A stretch of DNA of 64,000 nt from Paracoccaceae bacterium (GCA_019454225.1 CP075370.1:310001-374000); one strand, 5' to 3'; shown: positions 18,794 through 27,686, numbered from the stretch's first letter. Notes: generated by a model from the sequence alone, not told the origin. Numbers and translations: made by a program.

Positions 18794-18806
18794 AATCATC
18801 CGTTTA
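18792..18806. promoter_or_regulatory. CtrA-like box TTAA-N7-TTTA
   Basis: TTAATCATCCGTTTA differs by one base from the alphaproteobacterial CtrA consensus TTAA-N7-TTAA. It touches the 11-bp array and overlaps the recR stop codon, upstream of the M23-like gene. A single imperfect match is weak evidence. Confidence 0.35.
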
Positions 18807-19400
18807 CACCCTCCGCCGCGCCCGCAGCGCCGCCCCGATCGTGCCGTCGTCCAGATAGTCCAGTTCGCCCCCCACCGGCACGCCCTGCGCCAGCGAGGTC
18901 ACCGCCACACCAGGGCCAAGCGCCTCGGCGATGTAATGCGCCGTGGTCTGCCCGTCGACCGTGGCATTCAGCGCCAGGATGACCTCCGTCACCCCCTCAT
19001 CCGCCACGCGCGCCACAAGATCGGGTATCCGCAGTTCATCCGGCCCCAACCCGTCGAGCGCCGACAGCGTGCCGCCCAGCACATGATAGGTGCCCCGGAA
19101 CACCCCCGCCCGCTCCATCGCCCAAAGATCGGCCACATCCTCGACCACGCAGACCTCGCCATTCGCCCGCCGTGGATCGGCGCAGATCGCGCAAAGCTCC
19201 GCCGTGCCGATGTTCCCACATCTGGTGCAATCCCGGGCGTTGATCGCGACCTGTGCCATGGCCTGCGCCAATGGGGCCATCAGCCCTTCGCGCTTCTTCA
19301 AGAGCGCCAGCACCGCCCGGCGCGCCGACCTTGGCCCAAGCCCTGGCAATCGTGCCATAAGATCAATCAGTTGCGCGATATCGCGCGGGGCTTCGTCCAT
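18804..19400 (-). CDS. recR: recombination protein RecR
   Basis: 198 residues, standard length. RecR works with RecF/RecO to load RecA at gaps. It has the helix-hairpin-helix [17 protein letters not shown]-like start (here [14 protein letters not shown]), a four-Cys zinc finger ([16 protein letters not shown]) and a Toprim motif ([15 protein letters not shown]). It lies one base downstream of the ybaB-like gene, which in turn follows dnaX, the gene order found widely in bacteria. Confidence 0.97.
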   Translation of the reverse strand: MDEAPRDIAQLIDLMARLPGLGPRSARRAVLALLKKREGLMAPLAQAMAQVAINARDCTRCGNIGTAELCAICADPRRANGEVCVVEDVADLWAMERAGVFRGTYHVLGGTLSALDGLGPDELRIPDLVARVADEGVTEVILALNATVDGQTTAHYIAEALGPGVAVTSLAQGVPVGGELDYLDDGTIGAALRARRRV

Positions 19401-19401
19401 G

Positions 19402-19746
19402 TCAGAATGGCAGTTTCATGCCCGGCGGCAGGCCCAGCCCCTCGGTCAGCTTGGCCATCTCCGACTGATGTCGCGCCGCCGCCTTGACCTGTGCATCCTT
19501 GATCGCCGCGATGATCAGATCCTCGACGATCTCCTTCTCCGAGGCCACCAGGATCGAGGGGTCGATATCCAGTCCGGTCAGGTCGCCGGTCGCCGTGCAG
19601 CGCACCTTGACCAGCCCCGCGCCGGCCTCGCCCAGTACCACGATCCGGGCCAGATCCTCTTGCGCCTGCTGCATTTTTCCCTGCAGCTCCTGTGCGGCCT
19701 TCATCATCTTGGCCATGTCGCCAAGCCCGCCCAGACCTTTCAGCAT
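19402..19746 (-). CDS. YbaB/EbfC-family nucleoid-associated protein
   Basis: 114 residues. This family binds DNA as a dimer. The N-terminus [20 protein letters not shown] and the basic [13 protein letters not shown] helix are characteristic, and the C-terminal half reads [20 protein letters not shown]. It sits between dnaX (52 nt upstream) and recR (1 nt downstream), the conserved context for this family. The ATG at 19746 starts the conserved region, and upstream in-frame sequence shows no similarity to the family. Confidence 0.95.
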   Translation of the reverse strand: MLKGLGGLGDMAKMMKAAQELQGKMQQAQEDLARIVVLGEAGAGLVKVRCTATGDLTGLDIDPSILVASEKEIVEDLIIAAIKDAQVKAAARHQSEMAKLTEGLGLPPGMKLPF

Positions 19747-19798
19747 ACCCGTTCTCCCGATGGTTCGCCCGGCAGGATAAGCGCCCGCGGGACCACCC

Positions 19799-21517
19799 TC
19801 AACCCTCCTCGAACGGGTCCCAGTCGTCATCCGCCTCGGGCAGCGCCTCGTTTGCCGCAAGGTCCGCAAGATGCCGCACCTCCAGGATCCGGGCGTCCGG
19901 AAAGGCATCAAAGACGGCGCGGATCATCGGGTTCTCGCGCAGTTCGGCATGGTCGCGCTCCCGGTCCGCCACCCGCGCCTCGGCCACCGTCAGGCCGCCG
20001 CCCGAGGACACCACCGAGACCCCCCAACGTCCGCCTGTCCAGCCCTGCAGCCGCTGCGACAGCCGCGCCGCCAGGTCGCGCGGGGCGTCGGCGGTGGGCT
20101 CGAACTCGATCCGTCCCGGGGCGTAACGTACCAGTTTCAGATGCTTTTCCACCTCGACCAGCAGCGCCACGTCCCGCCGGTCGCGGATCAGGTCCAGCAC
20201 ATCCTCGAACCGGCCATAGGCATGAAGCCCGGCCTCGGGCAGCACAGCCGGGGCGGCCTGCGCCACCGGTCCCCCCCCGCGCGGGGCCGAGATCGCACGC
20301 GGCGTGGCGCCAAGCGCCGCCGCCGATGTCGCCCCCCCGGCCGCTGCGGCGGCGGGCGGTGCCGCCCCCTGCAATTGCCGGATCAGCGTCTCCGGGTCGG
20401 GCAGGTCGGCCACATGGGTCAGCCGGATGATCGCCATTTCCGCCGCCATCATCGCGTTGGGCGCCAGCGACACCTCTTCCATCGCCTTCAGCAGCATCTG
20501 CCAGGCCCGATGCAGCGCACGCTTGGGCAGGGCGGCGGCCATGGTGCGGCCACGGTCGCGTTCATCCGGCGGGATGGTGGGGTCGTCGGCGGCTTCCGCG
20601 GTGATCTTGATCACCGAAATCCAGTGCGTCACCTCTGCCAGGTCGCGCAGCACCGCCATCGGATCGGCGCCGTCGGCATATTGCGCGCCAAGTTCCGACA
20701 GCGCCGCCGCCGCGTCACCCCGCATCACCATCTCGAACAGGTCGAGCACCCGGCCCCGGTCGGCCAGCCCCAGCATGGCCCGCACCTCGGCCGCGCTGAT
20801 GCCCCCGGCACCATGGGAAATCGCCTGATCCATCAGGCTCATCGCATCGCGCACCGAACCCTCGGCTGCCCGTGTGATCACCGCAAGCGCATCCCGCGGC
20901 AGCTCGGCGCCCTCCGCGGCGGCGACCGAGGCGAGATGCGCCATCATCACCTCGGGCTCGATCCGCCGCAGGTCGAACCTCTGGCAGCGCGAGAGCACGG
21001 TAACCGGAACCTTGCGGATTTCGGTGGTGGCAAAGATGAACTTCACATGCGCGGGCGGTTCCTCAAGCGTCTTGAGAAGCGCGTTGAAGGCCGAGGTGGA
21101 CAGCATGTGCACCTCGTCGATGATGTAGATCTTGTAGCGGGCCGACGCGGCCCGGTAGTGGACGCTGTCGATGATCTCGCGGATATCGCCCACGCCGGTG
21201 CGGCTGGCGGCGTCCATCTCCATCACGTCGACGTGGCGGCCCTCGGCAATGGCGCGGCAGGGGTCGCAAACTCCGCAGGGTTCGGTCGTGGGCCCGCCGG
21301 TGCCGTCGGGTCCGACGCAGTTCAGGCCCTTTGCGATGATCCGCGCCGTCGTGGTCTTTCCGACGCCGCGCACCCCGGTCATGATGAAGGCGTGATGGAT
21401 GCGGTCAGCCGCAAACGCGTTCTTCAGCGTGCGCACCATGGCATCCTGCCCGATCAGGTCGGCGAAGGTCTGCGGGCGATACTTGCGGGCAAGAACACGG
21501 TAGGCGGTGTCGGTCAT
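19799..21517 (-). CDS. dnaX: DNA polymerase III subunit gamma/tau
   Basis: 572 residues. This is the clamp-loader ATPase. Walker A is GVRGVGKTTTARI, the four-Cys zinc module includes PCGVCDPC, the Walker B is IIDEVHML and the sensor region is FIFATTEIRKVPVTVLSRCQ. Domain III ends near residue 385. A Pro/Ala/Gly-rich linker follows, then a tau-type C-terminal domain ending in an acidic WDPFEEG. The start at 21517 (MTDTAYRVLARKYRP) is the conserved one. The linker is coded by two long G runs (20271-20278 and 20332-20338, seen as C on the plus strand) that could permit slippage. Confidence 0.96.
   Translation of the reverse strand: MTDTAYRVLARKYRPQTFADLIGQDAMVRTLKNAFAADRIHHAFIMTGVRGVGKTTTARIIAKGLNCVGPDGTGGPTTEPCGVCDPCRAIAEGRHVDVMEMDAASRTGVGDIREIIDSVHYRAASARYKIYIIDEVHMLSTSAFNALLKTLEEPPAHVKFIFATTEIRKVPVTVLSRCQRFDLRRIEPEVMMAHLASVAAAEGAELPRDALAVITRAAEGSVRDAMSLMDQAISHGAGGISAAEVRAMLGLADRGRVLDLFEMVMRGDAAAALSELGAQYADGADPMAVLRDLAEVTHWISVIKITAEAADDPTIPPDERDRGRTMAAALPKRALHRAWQMLLKAMEEVSLAPNAMMAAEMAIIRLTHVADLPDPETLIRQLQGAAPPAAAAAGGATSAAALGATPRAISAPRGGGPVAQAAPAVLPEAGLHAYGRFEDVLDLIRDRRDVALLVEVEKHLKLVRYAPGRIEFEPTADAPRDLAARLSQRLQGWTGGRWGVSVVSSGGGLTVAEARVADRERDHAELRENPMIRAVFDAFPDARILEVRHLADLAANEALPEADDDWDPFEEG
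20271..20278 (-). other. dnaX: G8 homopolymer in the dnaX linker (possible slippage site)
   Basis: Eight G in a row on the coding strand at about codon 414, at the junction between the clamp-loader domains and the tau tail. A second run of seven G is at 20332-20338. Loss of one G from the first run would lead to a stop roughly 30 codons later, giving a protein close to a gamma form in length. No slippage is proven, and the GC-rich linker may create such runs by chance. Confidence 0.3.
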
Positions 21518-21611
21518 GGGATTCCCATCGTTTCGCCGACCGTAGGGGAGAGGCCGGGACAGGTCCACAGGGGTTGGACGCCAATCGGGCGCCGGCACCG
21601 CCGGTGCGCGG

Positions 21612-24539
21612 CTATCGCCCGTCGCCTACAACGACAAAGGGCGCCCATGCCGCCGGGTGGGCAAAGGCGGGGTCGGCGCGCAGATCGTCCATCGCCCCCG
21701 CAAGCGCGCCAGCCTGCCCGGCATCCGGGTTGTCCAGCAGCCGGCCTACCGCCCTCTGCGTCAGCCGTTCGGCGGCGGCATCGCCCACGGGCCAGTGGCT
21801 GACCAGCAGGCCACGGGCGCCCGCATAGAGAAACGCCGAGGCCAGGCCCGACAGGCCGTCCGCCCCGGGCGTGCCGTCGGCGCCCGCCGTGTTGCAGGCC
21901 GACAGGATCACCCAGTCGGCGGCCAGACGCAGGTCCAGAACCTCGGACGCGGTCAGCAGGCCGTCATCGGCGGCCGTGGGGGCGAGGGGCGGGGTAAAGG
22001 CGAGGGCGGGTTCTGCCAGCCCGGCAATCTCGCCGGCAAGCAGGCCATGGGTAGCAAAGGCCAGGATGCGCGCCCCGGTCAGATCGGCCTGCCGCACCGC
22101 TGCCTCGGTGGCCCGCGAACCGAGATGCAGCGCCGCATCGGCTGCGCCAAGCTGCCGCGCAAGACCGGAAAGCTCGCGGCGCGTGCCGGGCAGAGGGGCA
22201 AGGGCGCGCAGAGCCGCCGTGCGGGCCGTGGCACCGTCGAACGCCGCGACCGGATCGGGCGGTCGGCCCGTGCCGGTGAAATCGGGTGCGCCGAACCCCA
22301 CGAAGCCCGATGCCGCAACCGTGCCGCGCGGCAGGTCGCGCAGCGAGGCCAGCGACCGCACCGAGGGCAGTGTGGCAAAGGCATGCCCGTCGGCAAGCCA
22401 GCTGGTCGCCGCAAGGGATGCCGGGTCGTCGTCGGCCCCTTCGGGTGGCGCGGTCACGAGCACCGCAAGCGGCAGCGAGGTCAGCGCACCATCCGCAACC
22501 ACCAGAACCCGTGGCCGCAGGCTGGCCGCCAGCGGCGCAATCAGATCGGCGTACAAGGCATGCGCGGTGGCACGGTCGAACGGGCGGATGCGCGGGCCCG
22601 CGCTGTCGTCCAGGGCAACGGCTGCTCGGGCGGGGCCGACCGGGTCGAGATCGGCGCGCAGCCGCGCCACGCGGTCGGCCAGCGTCTGGGCAGGCAGGTC
22701 CGCGCGGTGCCATGTGGCGCCATCCGCGGTAATGGCAAAGACGAAGGTTTCCGCTGGCGCGGTCGCGAACATCAGGAGCGTCTCGTCCGGCCCGAGGCGC
22801 GATTGCACCTCTGCCACCGCCAGGGGGGCCGGCGTGACAAGCGCGGCATAGGCCGGGAACCGAGCGGCAAGATCGGATTCCGCCTCCGCGATGGCAGACT
22901 CGAGGCTATCGAGCCGGGCACGCTCGGCATCGGTATCGCCCTGCGAAAGTGCCGCCAGATAGGCGCGGTCGGCTTCTTGCCACTGGTTGACCAGATCCTG
23001 CTTTGACCGGGCAAGCGCGGCCAGTTCGCCATCCGCCGCCGCCGTGCGGGCGGCCATGCGCTGCGTGGCGCGGGATGCGGCGGTCATCGTCGCCCATTGG
23101 ACCGCCCGGAATGCCTCGTCCATCAGGCCCTGCCGATCGACACCCCAGGCTGCCGAGGCAACGGGCAGCACCATGCGCCGCAGGTCGGTGCCGCCGGTCG
23201 CCGCGACGGTGGCATCCGCACCGGCACGCGCCAGGCGATCGGTGATCCCGGCAAGCGCCTGACGGGCAAGCGGCAGGGCCGCAGGGGCATTGTTCTCGGC
23301 CAGGGCGATGGAGGCGGCGATGAAGCGGGCGCCTGCGACTTCGGGGTGACCTGCGGGCAAGAGGCCCGCCAGAACCGTCTCGGCCTCTTCTGCCCGGCCA
23401 AAGGCGGTATCGCCCATCGCGGCCTCGGCGGCAGCCAGCCGCAGGGCAGCGCGCGCGGCGCGAAGCGGGTCATTTCCTTCGGTGGCGATCTCGACGGCGC
23501 GCGACAGGGCATCGCGCGCGGTCGCGGGATCGCCCGCACGCAGGATCGTCTCGCCCGTCAGCGCGAAAGAGGCGGCGAGCGCCGGGTGGTTCGGCGGCAG
23601 CGCAGCGATCCGCAGGTCGAGCGCCTGGCGCTGCGCGTCCCATGCCGCCTGCATCTGGCCCTGTGCCGCAAGCGCGGTCCCCAGGCCATCGAGCAGGTTC
23701 GCGCGGACCAGCGGCGAAAGGCCCTGCGCCAGCGTCAATGCCTCGCGGAACAGCGGTTCCGCCTCGCGTTCACGCGACTGCTGCAACAGCATAGAGGCCA
23801 GGTTGCCGATCACATTCGCGCGGTCCTGAAGTGTCCAGTCGGGATCGTCGGCGGGGATCGCGGCGCTGCGGGCGGCAGCCTCACGATAGCCCAGTTCGGC
23901 GCGCTCCGGGCGCCCTGCGAGCGATTCGACCCGTCCAAGGGCGACAAAGACCCGCGCCGCGTTGGCAGGCGAGAGGTCGGGCAGCAGGGGTTCCAGCTGG
24001 CCCATGAGTTCGGCAGCGCCCGCGTGGTCGCCGGTCTCTGCCGTCATGACGGCCAGACCGGTGAAATCGGCGACCAGGCGCGCATTGTCGGCCGCTGGAT
24101 CATTGAGCGTCAGGATGACGGCGGCCTCGATCTCTGCCCGCGCCTCGGGGATGCGATCAAGGTCGCGCAGGATCGACGAGAGCAGCCGGTGCGTCGACGC
24201 GACGGCCGTTGTGGCGCCGCCATTCTCGAGCCGCAGGCGCAAGACCTCGCGCGCCGTCTCCTCTGCGTCCTGCAGCCGCCCCCGATCGGCGCGGACTGCA
24301 GCAAGGTTGTGCAGCGCCGCTGCGCGGGTAAGCGGCTCGTCCGGCAGTTCGCGGTCAATCAGCGAAAGCGTCTCGGCATAGCCCGCCTCGGCCCCTGCCA
24401 GATCGCCGGCCGCATGCAGCGCATTGGCGGCGACGGTCATTTCCCACAGGCGGGTGTAGGCCTGTTCCTGTGCCTTCGTCATTTCCTGCGCGGCGGCAGG
24501 GGTGGCAAGGACCAGCGTCAGGACAAGGGCGCGCAGCAT
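21612..24539 (-). CDS. exported TPR-CHAT domain protein, putative cysteine protease
   Basis: 975 residues. A signal peptide (MLRALVLTLVLATPAAAQ) is followed by TPR-like helical repeats over about residues 30-450, a long helical spacer rich in Ala/Arg, and a C-terminal CHAT domain (about 660-975). The CHAT dyad is visible: His831 in ILAFATHGLLAGE and Cys882 in VILSACNTAGADG, followed by GLASAFLYAGARGLLVSHWPV. CHAT domains are caspase-clan peptidases. The signal peptide would place this one in the periplasm. It is 94 nt from the start of dnaX and is not obviously coupled to neighbours. Substrate and trigger are unknown. Confidence 0.88.
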   Translation of the reverse strand: MLRALVLTLVLATPAAAQEMTKAQEQAYTRLWEMTVAANALHAAGDLAGAEAGYAETLSLIDRELPDEPLTRAAALHNLAAVRADRGRLQDAEETAREVLRLRLENGGATTAVASTHRLLSSILRDLDRIPEARAEIEAAVILTLNDPAADNARLVADFTGLAVMTAETGDHAGAAELMGQLEPLLPDLSPANAARVFVALGRVESLAGRPERAELGYREAAARSAAIPADDPDWTLQDRANVIGNLASMLLQQSREREAEPLFREALTLAQGLSPLVRANLLDGLGTALAAQGQMQAAWDAQRQALDLRIAALPPNHPALAASFALTGETILRAGDPATARDALSRAVEIATEGNDPLRAARAALRLAAAEAAMGDTAFGRAEEAETVLAGLLPAGHPEVAGARFIAASIALAENNAPAALPLARQALAGITDRLARAGADATVAATGGTDLRRMVLPVASAAWGVDRQGLMDEAFRAVQWATMTAASRATQRMAARTAAADGELAALARSKQDLVNQWQEADRAYLAALSQGDTDAERARLDSLESAIAEAESDLAARFPAYAALVTPAPLAVAEVQSRLGPDETLLMFATAPAETFVFAITADGATWHRADLPAQTLADRVARLRADLDPVGPARAAVALDDSAGPRIRPFDRATAHALYADLIAPLAASLRPRVLVVADGALTSLPLAVLVTAPPEGADDDPASLAATSWLADGHAFATLPSVRSLASLRDLPRGTVAASGFVGFGAPDFTGTGRPPDPVAAFDGATARTAALRALAPLPGTRRELSGLARQLGAADAALHLGSRATEAAVRQADLTGARILAFATHGLLAGEIAGLAEPALAFTPPLAPTAADDGLLTASEVLDLRLAADWVILSACNTAGADGTPGADGLSGLASAFLYAGARGLLVSHWPVGDAAAERLTQRAVGRLLDNPDAGQAGALAGAMDDLRADPAFAHPAAWAPFVVVGDGR

Positions 24540-24596
24540 GACGCGATGCTATCCGCGCGCCGCGTTCCGGCAAGTGACAAATCCGGTGCATTGGGT

Positions 24597-24690
24597 GAGA
24601 GGCTGGACAACGACCCAAGTGGGGCTCGTTACGGCTGCTTCCTTCCGGACCTGACCGGGTTGGCGAGGCACCTGCCCGCGCCAACCTCTC
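24597..24690 (-). ncRNA. ffs: bacterial small SRP RNA (4.5S type)
   Basis: On the minus strand the invariant SRP domain IV core reads GGTCAGGTCCGGAAGGAAG followed by CAGCC, the binding site of Ffh. The ends pair as GAGAGGTTGG with CCAGCCTCTC, giving the expected hairpin of about 94-97 nt. The gene lies between the CHAT gene and a TetR gene, near dnaX as in many bacteria. The end coordinates are set by the terminal stem and could be off by a few bases. Confidence 0.92.
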
Positions 24691-24729
24691 GGATGCGCAC
24701 ATAGTCGGGCGCAGCGGGATTCGCAAGTG

Positions 24730-25287
24730 TCAGCCGTGCAGGTGATCGGGCAAGCGGCGCAACACGTCCGACTGGCGGCGCGCGCGCGCCAATGTCCAGC
24801 CGCCTTCGATCATGATCAGCAGCGTTTCTGCCTTCGCCTCGGGCGCAGCCTGATGCAGGCGGCGCGCGTGGCCGGCCAACGCACCCGCAAGGCGGGTGAA
24901 CACGGCGTCGGCATGGGCGCGAAAGGCGTCGCTGTCGGGGCCGTCGAACAGCAGTGCCGAAATCGGGCAGGCATTGGCCGATTCGGCCAGATCGAACAGT
25001 TTGGCAAGCTTGTGGCAGAGCGTGGAGATGCCATGGCGCCAGTCGACAGCTGCTCCGAAGGCATCGTCGATGATCCGGATCAAAAGATCGGCTGTCCAGT
25101 CTGCGGCAGCACGGGCCAGATCGGACTTCCCCTCTGGAAAGTGGTGGTAGAGCGAACCCTTGGGCGCATTCGCAACCGCGAGGATCTCGGCCACGCCGGT
25201 CGCGTGATAGCCCTGCCGCCGGAACAGCAGCGCGGCGGCCTCGGTCAGGCGCTCGCGGGTGGGGCGATCGTCGGTATCGTGGGTCAT
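24730..25287 (-). CDS. TetR/AcrR family repressor
   Basis: 185 residues. The N-terminal helix-turn-helix is typical (ERLTEAAALLFRRQGYHATGVAEILAVA with SLYHHFPEGKSDL). The C-terminal ligand domain matches the LmrA/YxaF-like group in outline (CPISALLFDGPDSDAF). It is divergent from an alpha/beta hydrolase, and two near-identical 16-bp operators lie in between, so it probably represses both itself and the hydrolase. The ATG at 25287 starts the conserved region; the open frame continues upstream through the operators and is not coding there. Confidence 0.9.
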   Translation of the reverse strand: MTHDTDDRPTRERLTEAAALLFRRQGYHATGVAEILAVANAPKGSLYHHFPEGKSDLARAAADWTADLLIRIIDDAFGAAVDWRHGISTLCHKLAKLFDLAESANACPISALLFDGPDSDAFRAHADAVFTRLAGALAGHARRLHQAAPEAKAETLLIMIEGGWTLARARRQSDVLRRLPDHLHG

Positions 25288-25320
25288 CCGCGGGTGATAG
25301 CGGAAGATGCGGCGGGACGC

Positions 25321-25336
25321 TAGACTGATCGGTCTA
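25321..25336. promoter_or_regulatory. TetR-type operator 1
   Basis: TAGACTGATCGGTCTA, an inverted repeat of TAGAC/GTCTA around a 6-bp centre. It lies between the divergent TetR and hydrolase genes and is 9 bp from a second copy. Likely bound by the adjacent TetR protein (inference from position and symmetry). Confidence 0.65.
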
Positions 25337-25345
25337 GACATGGTA

Positions 25346-25361
25346 TGGACCGATCGGTCTA
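25346..25361. promoter_or_regulatory. TetR-type operator 2
   Basis: TGGACCGATCGGTCTA, containing the perfect 12-bp palindrome GACCGATCGGTC. It differs from operator 1 at two positions, with centres 25 bp apart. It ends 14 bp before the hydrolase start codon and would block its transcription or translation start when occupied. Confidence 0.65.
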
Positions 25362-25375
25362 GTGCGGGAACTGCC

Positions 25376-26242
25376 ATGAGCATCGAACAACCCATCCATT
25401 CCGCGACGCCGGTGGTCGACACCGTGCGCATCACCGCCGATGGTGCCCTGCTGACCGGGCACCTGTACCGCCCGGCCGGGCGCCCCCGCGCGGCGGTGGT
25501 GATCCACGGGGCGACTGCGGTGCCCATGGGGTTCTACCGCGCCTTTGCCGAATGGCTGGCCGCCGAACGGTCGCTGGCGGTCCTGACCTACGACTACCGG
25601 GGTTTTGGCGCCTCGGCCCGGGGGCCGATGGCACGGTCGTCGGCGACAATGGCGGACTGGGGCCTGCGCGATCAGGCCGCGGCGCTGTCGGCAGTCAGGC
25701 GGCTGGTCCCCGGGGTTCCGGCATGGGTCATCGGGCATTCGCTGGGCGGGCTGATGCTGGGGTATCATCCGGCCATGGAGGGGGTCGAACGCACCATCCT
25801 CGTGGGGGCGGGCCTGGTAAGCCTGGCCGACCATCCGCCGGCTTTCCGGGCAAAGGCATGGGCGTTCTGGCACCTGATGCCGCCGCTGGTGCGCGCGATG
25901 GGCCATCTGCCCGGTTGGGCTGGCCTCGGCACGCCGATCCCGAAAGGCGTCTATGCCGACTGGCGCCGCTGGTGCCTGGCCGGGGGATTCCACCTGTCGG
26001 ACGTGGGCACGCGGCTGCCGCTTCCCGATCCGGCAGCGGTCGGCGGCACGATGCGGGTCGTTGCGGTTGAGGATGACGCCTGGGCGCCGCCCGCGGCGGT
26101 CTGGCGCGCGATGGCCCTTTACCCGCGCGCGATGAAGCGGCAGGTCGTGTTGCGCGGGCGGGATTTCGGGTTGCAGCAGATCGGGCACCTGGGCGTCTTC
26201 GCGCGGCGCAACGCGGCGGTCTGGCCGCGGCTGATCGATTAG
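25376..26242 (+). CDS. alpha/beta-fold hydrolase
   Basis: 288 residues. The nucleophile elbow is GHSLGG near residue 126 (Ser). An oxyanion segment VVIHGATAVPMGFY comes early, and a C-terminal QQIGHLGVFARR supplies the likely catalytic His. The family includes esterases and lipases; the substrate is unknown. Control by the divergent TetR protein suggests that a small hydrophobic or ester compound induces it. The ATG at 25376 is used because upstream codons fall inside the operators. Confidence 0.88.
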   Translation: MSIEQPIHSATPVVDTVRITADGALLTGHLYRPAGRPRAAVVIHGATAVPMGFYRAFAEWLAAERSLAVLTYDYRGFGASARGPMARSSATMADWGLRDQAAALSAVRRLVPGVPAWVIGHSLGGLMLGYHPAMEGVERTILVGAGLVSLADHPPAFRAKAWAFWHLMPPLVRAMGHLPGWAGLGTPIPKGVYADWRRWCLAGGFHLSDVGTRLPLPDPAAVGGTMRVVAVEDDAWAPPAAVWRAMALYPRAMKRQVVLRGRDFGLQQIGHLGVFARRNAAVWPRLID

Positions 26243-26303
26243 GCGCGGCGTGATTGCGCGGCGCTGCGCCGGTCGCTAGCCTCCGCCCGAAGCGGCGGAG
26301 GGC

Positions 26304-27686
26304 ATGGACATGGCACGGCTGACACGGATCGAATGGCCGGATTTCGGCGCGCCCGACGTGCCGCCGGAACCGGCGCTTTCCGAATACCGCGAACGGCTGT
26401 CGGCAGTACGGACGGCGATGGCCGCGCGGGGCCAGACGGCGCTTGTCGTCTATGGCGACCGCGAGCATGTGGCGAACCTGCACTGGCTGACAGGCTTCGA
26501 CCCCCGGTTCGAAGAGGCGGTGATGGTGATCACGGCTGCGGACGCCGTTCTGATCGCAGGCAATGAATGCCTGGCCTACACAGGTGTTTCGCCACTCGTG
26601 GCCGCAGGCGACGTGCAGCCAGTGCTTTGCGCGACGCTGTCCCTGCCGTCACAGCCACGCGGCGGCGCGCGGATCGCGGATCTTCTCGCGCAGGCGATAC
26701 CCGCCGGCGCAAGGGTCGGCGCTGCCGGATGGAAATGGTTCAGCGGCGAGGAATGCGATGACCCCACGGTCACGCTGGACCTGCCCGCCTTCCTTGCCGA
26801 TCCGCTGCGCGCCCATGCCGGGCGGGTCGAGAATGCGACCGACCTGTTCATGCATCCCGGCCACGGCCTGCGTGCGCGGGTCGATGCGGCCGGGATCGCG
26901 CGGCTGGAGTTTGCCAACCACATGGCAGCGGCGGCACTGCGGCGCATGGCCTTTGCCCTGCGTGAGGGAATGACCGATTTCGACTGTGTGCAGGCGGCCG
27001 GCGTCGGTGGCCTGCCGCTGTCGTGCCACATGACCTTTGCCACCGGATCAAGGGCGGACATGGGGCTTTCGGGTCCGACCGGGCAGGTCCTGCGGGCCGG
27101 ATCGCCGATCAGCTTCAACATCGCGCATTGGGGATCGAACATCTGCCGCGCAGGCTGGCTGGCGCGGGGCAGCGACGACCTGCCGGAAGCCGCCCGAGAC
27201 TATGCCGCGGCCTTCGTCTTTCCCTATGTCGCGGCCATGTCCGGCTGGTGCGCCCTGATGCGGCCGGGCGTGACGGGAGGGCAGGTCTGGGCGGCGATGC
27301 AAGAGACGTTGCCGTTCGACCAGTTCGGGGTGTTCCTGAATCCCGGGCATCTGATCGGCCTTGACGAATGGATGAGTTCGCCCATCGCCGAGGGATCCTC
27401 TGAACCGCTCGCGTCAGGCATGGCCATGCAGATGGACGTGATTCCCGGGCACCCGGTGTATGGTTCGACCCGGATGGAGGATGGCTATGTCGTCGCGGAC
27501 GATGCCTTGCGGGCCGATCTTGCGGCGCGCTTCCCTGCGGTGGCGGCGCGCTGTGCGGCAAGGGCCGCGTTCATGCGGGAGGTCATCGGGATGCGGGTGC
27601 CCGACAGTCTGCTGCCTCTGGCCGACACCTGCGGGATCGTGGCGCCCTGGATGCTGGACCCCGGGCTGGTCGTGACGCTCAGATAA
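26304..27686 (+). CDS. M24-fold (pita-bread) protein with degenerate metal site
   Basis: 460 residues. The N-terminal creatinase-type domain (residues 20-170, including LTGFDPRFEEAVMVI) and the C-terminal M24 domain identify the family of Xaa-Pro peptidases and creatinases. Most metal ligands are missing. The first Asp position reads ISFNIAHWG (Asn), the second Asp is absent, the EPG Glu is replaced in DVIPGHP, while His in NPGHLIGLDE and Glu in TRMEDGYVV remain. It may therefore be a metal-independent hydrolase like creatinase, or non-catalytic. It overlaps the HAD gene tail to tail by 8 nt. Confidence 0.85.
   Translation: MDMARLTRIEWPDFGAPDVPPEPALSEYRERLSAVRTAMAARGQTALVVYGDREHVANLHWLTGFDPRFEEAVMVITAADAVLIAGNECLAYTGVSPLVAAGDVQPVLCATLSLPSQPRGGARIADLLAQAIPAGARVGAAGWKWFSGEECDDPTVTLDLPAFLADPLRAHAGRVENATDLFMHPGHGLRARVDAAGIARLEFANHMAAAALRRMAFALREGMTDFDCVQAAGVGGLPLSCHMTFATGSRADMGLSGPTGQVLRAGSPISFNIAHWGSNICRAGWLARGSDDLPEAARDYAAAFVFPYVAAMSGWCALMRPGVTGGQVWAAMQETLPFDQFGVFLNPGHLIGLDEWMSSPIAEGSSEPLASGMAMQMDVIPGHPVYGSTRMEDGYVVADDALRADLAARFPAVAARCAARAAFMREVIGMRVPDSLLPLADTCGIVAPWMLDPGLVVTLR

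Noticed and set aside
19871-21802. 643-codon plus-strand frame opposite dnaX
   Set aside because: It overlies the conserved dnaX gene and has the composition of an antisense shadow.
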